Source: Candidatus Melainabacteria bacterium
GTDB taxonomy: Bacteria; Actinomycetota; Actinomycetes; Mycobacteriales; Pseudonocardiaceae
DNA: 10,399 nucleotides
Direction of reading: 5' to 3'
Assembly (NCBI GenBank): GCA_903970565.1
Contig: CAJCJE010000516.1
Span: 1-10,399 of the forward strand
The position numbers and the translations under genes are program-made. The notes under the pieces were generated by a model. It was not told where the DNA came from, searched no databases, and worked only from the letters and a program-made list of their open reading frames with translations. Positions 6,273 through 10,399 of the stretch are shown here, in pieces. Each line of letters begins with the position of its first letter. The first letter of the stretch is position 1.

Positions 6273-7112
6273 TCAGCCCGCGTCGCCGCGCCACCATTCG
6301 AGCACCGCCGGAGCCACCTCCGGCCCGGCCACCAGCAGGCCGTCCGCCGATAGACCGGTCGCGCCGGTGGCATCCATGCCGTTGCGGTCCAGCACCACCG
6401 CGCCGGCCTCCAGCGCCAGCGCGACCCCACCGGCCACGTCCCACTCGTGGAAGCTGTGCAGCACGGCCGCTGCCGCGTGGCCGAGCGCGACCCCGGCCAC
6501 CGCGAGCGCGGCCGAACCCAGGATGCGCACCCCGGTGTGCGCCTTGGCCGCGCGGCTCATGAACTCGGCCATCCCCGGCCACGGGCCGCCGCCGACCAGT
6601 TCGGTGCAGACGATCGCGCCGGCCAGCTCGGTCCGTGCCGGCAACCGCACCGGGGCCCCGTTGGCCCTGGCTCCCCGGCCCCGCGCGGCGGCGTAGATCT
6701 GCGCCCGGTAGGGATCGGCGACCACCCCGACCACCGGCCCGTCAGCGTCCATCAGCGCGAGGCTGTAGGCGCACCAGGGCATCCCGGCCACGTAGTTCGC
6801 GGTGCCGTCCACCGGGTCGACCACCCAGCGGTACTCCGCCTCGCTCGCCCCGACGTCCGCGCCGAATTCCTCGCCGATCACCGGGATGCCGGGGAACTCG
6901 GCGGTCAGCACGCGCCGGGTGTGCCGTTCGAGGGTCCGGTCGGTGTCGGTCACCCAGTCGAACGGGGACTCCTTGGCCGTCGGCCGCGCGCCCCGGCCCG
7001 CGGTCGCGGTGATCACGTCGGTCGCGTCGTTGGCCAACCGCCCGGCAACCTCCAGCGCGTGCGAGACGAGCGCGGGGGGCACCGGGCGAGCCGTCCTGCG
7101 GGTCGCGGTCAC
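6273..7112 (-). CDS. inositol monophosphatase family protein
   Basis: This is a metal-dependent sugar/inositol phosphatase of the IMPase fold, 279 aa from the chosen GTG. Motifs in this numbering: WVTDTD (53-58), GEEFG (80-84), WVVDPVDGTANYVAGMP (96-112) with metal ligands D99 and D102, and WDVAGGVALALEAGAVV (224-240) with D225. All usual Mg ligands are present, so it should be active. Family members hydrolyse inositol-1-phosphate, histidinol phosphate, 3'-phosphoadenosine phosphates or fructose-1,6-bisphosphate; the sequence alone does not decide which. In actinobacteria myo-inositol feeds phosphatidylinositol and mycothiol, so an inositol role is plausible. Start: GTG at 7112 has ACAGG 5 nt upstream. 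GTG at 7082 (269 aa, AGGACGG upstream) is nearly as good, while 7184 has no ribosome site. It diverges from menG; no functional link to menaquinone is evident. Confidence 0.88.
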   Translation of the reverse strand: MTATRRTARPVPPALVSHALEVAGRLANDATDVITATAGRGARPTAKESPFDWVTDTDRTLERHTRRVLTAEFPGIPVIGEEFGADVGASEAEYRWVVDPVDGTANYVAGMPWCAYSLALMDADGPVVGVVADPYRAQIYAAARGRGARANGAPVRLPARTELAGAIVCTELVGGGPWPGMAEFMSRAAKAHTGVRILGSAALAVAGVALGHAAAAVLHSFHEWDVAGGVALALEAGAVVLDRNGMDATGATGLSADGLLVAGPEVAPAVLEWWRGDAG

Positions 7113-7315
7113 CGGTGCCTGTTCCCAGCGCGCCAGCGGGGCGGCGTCGGCGGATTCACGATCCGGAATGGGGACTCGCGACACGGAGTGGGTGAGGGAA
7201 CGGCCGTCATACTGGTCGAGCGTGCACCCAGGTGGTGTCTGTGACGCGACCAACAGATGACGGACCGACGATCACTGTGTGCAAGTCTCGTGCGGACTCC
7301 GCCGACGGCGGGCCG

Positions 7316-7321
7316 TAGCCT
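7316..7321 (+). promoter_or_regulatory. leaderless -10 element of menG
   Basis: TAGCCT fits TANNNT and is followed by exactly 7 nt (TGCGCCC) and then the ATG at 7329. This is the typical actinobacterial leaderless layout and helps choose 7329 over the in-frame ATG at 7257. No clear -35 is seen. The rest of the 7113-7315 gap shows no other feature I can support. Confidence 0.6.
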
Positions 7322-7328
7322 TGCGCCC

Positions 7329-8243
7329 ATGTCACGCGCGAATCTGGACCGGGACCCGCACGAGGTCGCCCAGATGTTCGACGGGGTCGCCAAGCACTAC
7401 GACCGGACGAACTCGCTGACCAGCCTCGGTTTCGACCGGCACTGGCGGACGGTCACCGCTCGCGAGCTGGGTCTGGCTGCCGGCGAGAAGGTGCTGGACA
7501 TCGCGGCCGGCACCGCGGTCTCCACGGTCGCGCTCGCCCAGTCCGGCGCCTGGTGCGTCGCGGCCGACTTCTCGCTGGGCATGTTGCGGCGGGGCGCGCA
7601 CCGGCCGGTGCCCAAGGTCGCCGCGAACGCCCTGCGGCTGCCCTTCCTCGACGACGCCTTCGACGCGGTCACCGTCTCCTTCGGGCTGCGCAACATGAAG
7701 GGCACCGTCGAGGCGCTCGCCGAGATGCGTCGGGTGGTCCGGCCGGGCGGGCGGCTGGTGGTCTGCGAGTTCTCCACGCCCACCTTCACGCCCTTCCGGT
7801 TCGTCTACCTCAACTACCTGATGCGCGCGCTGCCGGCGATCGCCCGCAAGGTCGCCTCCAACCCGGACGCCTACGTCTACCTGGCCGAGTCCATCCGGGC
7901 CTGGCCCGCGCAGCGGCAGCTGGCCGAACTCGTCGAGCAGGCCGGCTGGCGCGAGGTGGAGTGGACCAACCTCACCGGCGGCATCGTCGCCCTGCACCGC
8001 GCCAGCAAGCCGGCCGACAAGGTAGCCGAGAAGGTGGCCGACAAGCCGGCCGACAGGGTGACCGACGAACCGGCTGCCGACGAACCGGCTGCCGACAAGC
8101 CGGCCGAGGCCGACGAACCGGCCGAGAAGGTGGCGGCCGACGAGTCACCCGGCGACCGACCAACCGGTGCGCCGGTGGCCGACGAACCAACGGGTGAGCG
8201 CGGGAAACCGGCGGCTGAGCGGCCGGCCGGGACCGACGCATAG
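7329..8243 (+). CDS. menG: demethylmenaquinone methyltransferase MenG (UbiE family) with a charged C-terminal tail
   Basis: MenG uses S-adenosylmethionine to methylate demethylmenaquinone, the last ring modification, at the inner face of the membrane. The product is 304 aa against about 230 for the family. The catalytic part (1-226) starts [20 protein letters not shown], close to mycobacterial MenG. It carries [11 protein letters not shown] (24-34), SAM motif [10 protein letters not shown] (55-63), SFGLRNM (117-123), [14 protein letters not shown] (138-151), YLAESIRAW (184-192) and [10 protein letters not shown] (214-223). Residues 227-304 are a Lys/Asp/Glu/Ala/Pro-rich, probably disordered tail with [16 protein letters not shown] and [15 protein letters not shown] repeats. 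Its DNA has an exact 15-bp tandem duplication (8064-8078, 8079-8093). An earlier in-frame ATG at 7257 would add 24 residues not seen in the family; a leaderless -10 supports 7329. menJ follows after 36 bp. Confidence 0.96.
   Translation: MSRANLDRDPHEVAQMFDGVAKHYDRTNSLTSLGFDRHWRTVTARELGLAAGEKVLDIAAGTAVSTVALAQSGAWCVAADFSLGMLRRGAHRPVPKVAANALRLPFLDDAFDAVTVSFGLRNMKGTVEALAEMRRVVRPGGRLVVCEFSTPTFTPFRFVYLNYLMRALPAIARKVASNPDAYVYLAESIRAWPAQRQLAELVEQAGWREVEWTNLTGGIVALHRASKPADKVAEKVADKPADRVTDEPAADEPAADKPAEADEPAEKVAADESPGDRPTGAPVADEPTGERGKPAAERPAGTDA
8003..8237 (+). repeat. low-complexity repeat coding the MenG tail
   Basis: Degenerate 12-15-bp units built from GCCGACAAGCCG and GACGAACCGGCTGCC encode the PADK/DEPAA-type tail. 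The clearest pair is the exact 15-bp duplication at 8064-8078 and 8079-8093. All units keep the reading frame. The pattern indicates expansion by replication slippage within the 3' end of menG. Confidence 0.75.
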
Positions 8244-8246
8244 AAT
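8241..8246 (+). promoter_or_regulatory. possible internal -10 element before menJ
   Basis: TAGAAT overlaps the TAG stop codon of menG and lies 33 nt upstream of the menJ ATG, giving a possible leader of about 27 nt. No -35 match is visible. It may let menJ be expressed apart from menG, although the 36-bp gap also allows plain cotranscription. Confidence 0.3.
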
Positions 8247-8266
8247 TGCGGTCAATCCCCTTCCCC

Positions 8267-8272
8267 AAGGAG
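8267..8272 (+). promoter_or_regulatory. strong ribosome-binding site of menJ
   Basis: AAGGAG lies 7 nt before the ATG at 8280. It is the only near-consensus Shine-Dalgarno sequence in the window, in contrast to the leaderless starts elsewhere, and fixes the menJ start. Confidence 0.8.
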
Positions 8273-8279
8273 CACATTC

Positions 8280-9569
8280 ATGCCTAGCCGACGCCGCGCC
8301 GATGAGGACGCCGAGGTCATCGTGGTTGGTGCCGGCCCTGCCGGTTCCACCGCGGCCACCTATCTGGCCCGGTGCGGGTTGGATGTGCTGCTGCTGGAGA
8401 AGAGCACCTTCCCCCGGGAGAAGGTCTGCGGTGACGGCCTGACCCCGCGCGGGGTCAAGCAGCTCATCGACCTCGGCGTGGACACCCGCGAGGAGGCCGG
8501 CTGGCTGCACAACCGCGGCCTGCGGGTGGTCACCTCCCACCACGAACTGGAACTGGACTGGCCGTCGCTGTCCAACTTCCCGCCCTACGGCGTGGTGCGC
8601 ACCCGGCAGGACTTCGACGAGATGCTGGCCAGGACCGCGCAGCGGGCCGGCGCGCGGCTGTTGGAGAACACCAACGTCACCGGCGCCATCACCCACGAGC
8701 GCACCGGCCGGGTGGTCGGCGTCAGCGCGAAGGTCGGCAAGGACCGCGAGCCGGTCACCTACCGGGCCCCGCTCGTGCTGGCCTGCGACGGCGTGTCCGC
8801 GCGGCTGGCGCTGTCGGTCGGCATCGACAAGCGCGACGACCGCCCGATGGGCGTCGCGGTGCGCCGGTACTACAACTCGCCGCGCACCAAGGACGACTAC
8901 CTCGAATCCCACCTTCAGCTGTGGGACCGCACCGACCCGGCCCGCCCGGTGCTGCTGCCCGGCTATGGCTGGATCTTCGGCATGGGCGACGGCACCGTCA
9001 ACGTCGGCCTCGGCATCCTGTCCACATCCAAGGCCTACGGCACCACCGACTACCGGGCGCTGATGCGCTCCTGGGTCGCCGGCCTGCCCGAGGACTGGGA
9101 GTTCAACGAGGACACCGCGACCGGCAAGATCGGCGGCGCCGCGCTGCCGATGGGGTTCAACCGCACCCCGCACTACCGCGACGGCCTGCTGCTGGTCGGT
9201 GACGCGGGCGGCATGGTCAACCCGTTCAACGGCGAGGGCATCGGCTACGCGATGGAGTCGGCGAAGCTCGCCGCCCAGTGCGTGGTGCAGGCCTTGGCCC
9301 GGCCGGAGGGTCCGGCGCGGGAGCGCGCGCTGGCCGGCTATCCGCTGGCGCTGAAGCAGGCGCTGGGCAGCTACTACACGCTCGGCAACACCTTCTCCAA
9401 GCTGATCGGCAACCCGACGATCATGCGGCTGTGCACCCGGTACGGGATGCCCAAGGAGAGGCTGATGCGCCTGGTCCTCAAGCTGCTCGCCGGCCTCTAC
9501 GACCCGCGCGACGGCGACGCGATGGACCGGATCATCACGGTGGCGACGAAACTCGCCCCCAGCGTCTGA
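8280..9569 (+). CDS. menJ: MenJ-type menaquinone isoprenoid reductase (geranylgeranyl reductase family)
   Basis: This is an FAD-dependent reductase that saturates one or more isoprene units of the menaquinone side chain, as MenJ (Rv0561c) does in mycobacteria. Length is 429 aa. Seen: a Rossmann FAD motif VIVVGAGPAGS (13-23), the family segment FPREKVCGDGLTPRG (44-58) with C50, LACDGVSA (167-174), YGWIFG (229-234) and the second FAD motif LLVGDAGGMVNPFNGEGI (304-321). Context with menG and nuoA favours menaquinone over carotenoid, chlorophyll or archaeal-lipid substrates of the same family. Partly saturated menaquinones such as MK-9(H2) or MK-9(H4) are usual in such actinobacteria, but chain length and degree of saturation cannot be read here. 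A good ribosome-binding site sits 7 nt before the ATG. A repeat array and a strong palindrome follow the stop. Confidence 0.92.
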   Translation: MPSRRRADEDAEVIVVGAGPAGSTAATYLARCGLDVLLLEKSTFPREKVCGDGLTPRGVKQLIDLGVDTREEAGWLHNRGLRVVTSHHELELDWPSLSNFPPYGVVRTRQDFDEMLARTAQRAGARLLENTNVTGAITHERTGRVVGVSAKVGKDREPVTYRAPLVLACDGVSARLALSVGIDKRDDRPMGVAVRRYYNSPRTKDDYLESHLQLWDRTDPARPVLLPGYGWIFGMGDGTVNVGLGILSTSKAYGTTDYRALMRSWVAGLPEDWEFNEDTATGKIGGAALPMGFNRTPHYRDGLLLVGDAGGMVNPFNGEGIGYAMESAKLAAQCVVQALARPEGPARERALAGYPLALKQALGSYYTLGNTFSKLIGNPTIMRLCTRYGMPKERLMRLVLKLLAGLYDPRDGDAMDRIITVATKLAPSV

Positions 9570-9699
9570 GCAACCTCGTCCGACAACCTCGTGTGATCGA
9601 TCTCGATGATCGATTTCGTCCAAGCAACGGCTTTCGAGTAGTGCCTTTCCAGTAGTGGCTTCCGAGCAACGGCGTTGATCAACGCCGTTGCTCGGCGCC
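9568..9699. repeat. degenerate 13-14-bp tandem array downstream of menJ
   Basis: From the menJ stop onward the sequence divides into 13-bp and then 14-bp units in related pairs. CAACCTCGT recurs at 9571-9579 and 9584-9592. TGATCGATCTCGA (9594-9606) is followed by TGATCGATTTCGT (9607-9619). A 14-bp set follows: GTCCAAGCAACGGC (9618-9631), TTTCGAGTAGTGCC (9632-9645), TTTCCAGTAGTGGC (9646-9659) and TTCCGAGCAACGGC (9660-9673). The last unit runs into the 34-bp palindrome. No coding function is apparent. Confidence 0.7.
9662..9695. terminator. perfect 34-bp palindrome; likely menJ terminator
   Basis: The two 17-bp arms (9662-9678 and 9679-9695) are exact reverse complements centred on GATC, giving a 15-bp stem with a 4-nt loop in RNA. 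It lies 92 bp after the menJ stop. No T-tract follows; an imperfect GC-rich repeat (about 9694-9727) does. A Rho-independent terminator of the U-less actinobacterial kind is most likely; a protein-binding palindrome is the alternative. Confidence 0.6.
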
Positions 9700-9899
9700 G
9701 ACCGGTGTCGGCCGGTCGACGGCGCGGATCGAGGCCGGCGGACGATGGTCACATCAGGTCTTCGCTGATCAACAGCACTGCCCAGGCCGGTCGCACCGAG
9801 GGGTGAGGCCGGCCGACCCAGGTCCGGCGCCGGACGCGGTGCGGTGTTCTCGATCACATGGGAACCCGATGCCCTGGCGCAGCCCTGTGACCTAGGTCC
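9696..9899. other. intergenic region with no gene seen
   Basis: This stretch between the menJ palindrome and the nuo control region holds no frame with family resemblance. Local symmetry includes a 14-bp palindrome, GTCCGGCGCCGGAC (9822-9835), and GACCTAGGTC (9889-9898). The latter adjoins a possible -10, TAAACT (9900-9905), just upstream of the Rex sites. Their role is unknown. Confidence 0.5.
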
Positions 9900-9917
9900 T
9901 AAACTACGCATCAAGTC

Positions 9918-9935
9918 TTGTGAAGGAGTTCACAA
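9918..9935. promoter_or_regulatory. Rex operator, site 1 (upstream of nuoA)
   Basis: TTGTGAAGGAGTTCACAA has perfect 7-bp half-sites with a 4-bp centre and fits the Rex operator pattern TTGTGAA-N4-TTCACAA. Rex is a NADH/NAD+-sensing repressor known to control nuo and cyd genes in Streptomyces. The core TGTGA-N6-TCACA also resembles CRP sites; the outer TT/AA and the nuo context favour Rex. The site lies 190 bp before the nuoA start. Confidence 0.75.
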
Positions 9936-9951
9936 CCCGGTCCGCCGGAGC

Positions 9952-9969
9952 TTGTGAATAAATTCACAA
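9952..9969. promoter_or_regulatory. Rex operator, site 2 (upstream of nuoA)
   Basis: TTGTGAATAAATTCACAA is a second full match, 34 bp from the first centre to centre, with an A/T-rich middle. It sits within a longer inverted repeat with 12-bp arms (9948-9973). Its middle contains TAAATT (9959-9964), a possible -10 hexamer, so repressor binding could block the promoter directly. The site ends 155 bp before the nuoA start. Confidence 0.8.
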
Positions 9970-10025
9970 GCTCGTCGGCGCACAGGGGCCCGGCGAGGAC
10001 ATTTCCCAGGTCAGCTGGCCTGTTG

Positions 10026-10045
10026 TGGTTAGGGCTGCCTAACCA
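10026..10045. repeat. inverted repeat in the nuo leader (8-bp arms)
   Basis: TGGTTAGG (10026-10033) and CCTAACCA (10038-10045) are separated by GCTG. It could be a hairpin in the leader RNA or another operator. It shares GGTTAG/CTAACC with IdeR/DtxR iron boxes, but the spacing is wrong for one. Confidence 0.5.
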
Positions 10046-10081
10046 GGGGAGTGTGACGTACACCCCGTAGGGTGCGGACGG

Positions 10082-10101
10082 CGGTGACCGGCAGGTCACC
10101 G
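10082..10101. repeat. inverted repeat just upstream of the nuoA ribosome site
   Basis: CGGTGACC (10082-10089) and GGTCACCG (10094-10101) flank GGCA and would form a stable 8-bp hairpin that ends 5 nt before the nuoA ribosome-binding sequence GAGAAGGG (10107-10114). A role in mRNA stability or translation of nuoA is possible but unproven. Confidence 0.5.
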
Positions 10102-10124
10102 ACGGCGAGAAGGGCGGGCCAAAG

Positions 10125-10399
10125 ATGCAGATGGCAGCGGTGCAGGTGGTCGAGGCCGCGGGAACGCCAACCGCTCTTGGCCCCTATCTCCCGATCTTCC
10201 TGTTGTTCGTGCTGGCCGCCGGATTCGCCGGCGCGTCCGCGTTGCTCGCGGCGCCGAACATGGGCCCGAAGCGCTACAACAAAGCCAAGTTCGAGGGTTA
10301 CGAGTGCGATATCGAGCCCTCGCCCCAGCCGATCATCGGCGGTGGCCGGGTTCCGGTCGCGTACTACCTGACCGCGATGTTGTTCATCCTGTTCGACAT
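10125..10399 (+). CDS. nuoA: NADH-quinone oxidoreductase subunit A NuoA (3' end cut by window edge)
   Basis: NuoA is a small membrane subunit of respiratory complex I near the quinone site; the complex passes electrons from NADH to menaquinone and pumps protons. I read 91 codons before the window ends. A first membrane helix spans about 21-43 (YLPIFLLFVLAAGFAGASAL region). The conserved loop follows with YECDIEPSPQP (59-69) and the quinone-site Cys C61, then GRVPVAYYLTAMLFILFD (74-91) opens the second helix. NuoA is usually about 120 aa, so roughly 30 residues are missing. The ATG at 10125 is preferred because GAGAAGGG lies 10 nt upstream; a second ATG at 10131 is possible. It probably starts a nuoA-N operon. 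Two Rex operators lie 155-207 bp upstream. Confidence 0.94.
   Translation, partial: MQMAAVQVVEAAGTPTALGPYLPIFLLFVLAAGFAGASALLAAPNMGPKRYNKAKFEGYECDIEPSPQPIIGGGRVPVAYYLTAMLFILFD

Noticed and set aside
7113..7253. Upstream starts (TTG 7253, GTG 7184) for the IMPase-family gene
   Set aside because: Neither has a ribosome-binding site or a leaderless -10, and the added residues are not like the family N-terminus.
9568..9699. CRISPR array
   Set aside because: Units are 13-14 bp, degenerate and contiguous, with no spacers and no cas genes nearby.
8145..9914. 589-codon open frame on the minus strand opposite menJ
   Set aside because: It is antisense to a clearly conserved gene, has no recognisable motif, and long open antisense frames are expected at this GC content.
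9918..9969. CRP-type sites (TGTGA-N6-TCACA)
   Set aside because: The core also fits CRP, but the perfect outer TT/AA bases, the 4-bp centre and the nuo context match Rex better. CRP remains a minor alternative.
10026..10045. IdeR/DtxR iron box upstream of nuoA
   Set aside because: The half-sites resemble GGTTAG/CTAACC, but they are separated by 6 bp instead of 1, so the spacing does not fit the iron box.
9911..10099. 62-codon minus-strand frame across the nuo control region
   Set aside because: It covers both Rex operators and a leader inverted repeat, has no domain and no start signal; it is likely chance.

Overview
The window is a high-GC chromosomal segment carrying most of the menaquinone (vitamin K2) pathway, followed by the first gene of respiratory complex I. 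GC-rich codon use, the menE-menB-menD order, a DUF3592-type membrane gene next to menD, a MenJ-type reductase and several leaderless TANNNT-type starts all point to an actinobacterium. A Pseudonocardiales or other mycobacterium-related lineage is my inference; no rRNA is present to fix it.

Layout, left to right. On the minus strand are menE (o-succinylbenzoate-CoA ligase, cut by the left edge) and menB (DHNA-CoA synthase). menD (SEPHCHC synthase) diverges from menB, with only 38 bp between their start codons. menD converges on an isochorismate synthase gene (menF/entC type). Between them lies a perfect 22-bp inverted repeat that covers the menD stop codon. Next, on the plus strand, comes a two-TM DUF3592-like membrane protein, then a convergent inositol-monophosphatase-family gene. 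menG (demethylmenaquinone methyltransferase) and menJ (menaquinone isoprenoid reductase) follow on the plus strand. A gap of about 555 bp then leads to nuoA, which is cut by the right edge.

How it works together: MenF makes isochorismate, MenD adds the succinyl unit, MenE activates o-succinylbenzoate and MenB closes the naphthoquinone ring. After prenylation (gene not here) MenG methylates the ring and MenJ saturates one or more isoprene units. MenC, MenH, a thioesterase and MenA are not in the window. nuoA starts the operon for the NADH dehydrogenase that reduces this quinone. Two near-perfect Rex operators (TTGTGAA-N4-TTCACAA) lie upstream of it, which suggests NADH/NAD+ control of complex I.

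No mobile element, CRISPR array, tRNA or rRNA is visible. This is core metabolism, and I see no undescribed multi-gene system. The points worth a second look are the paired Rex sites, the hairpin at the menD stop, degenerate short tandem repeats that begin at gene 3' ends (and appear to have been translated into a 78-residue charged tail on MenG), replacement of two of the three allosteric arginines known from mycobacterial MenD, and widespread leaderless starts including overlapping divergent menB/menD promoters.
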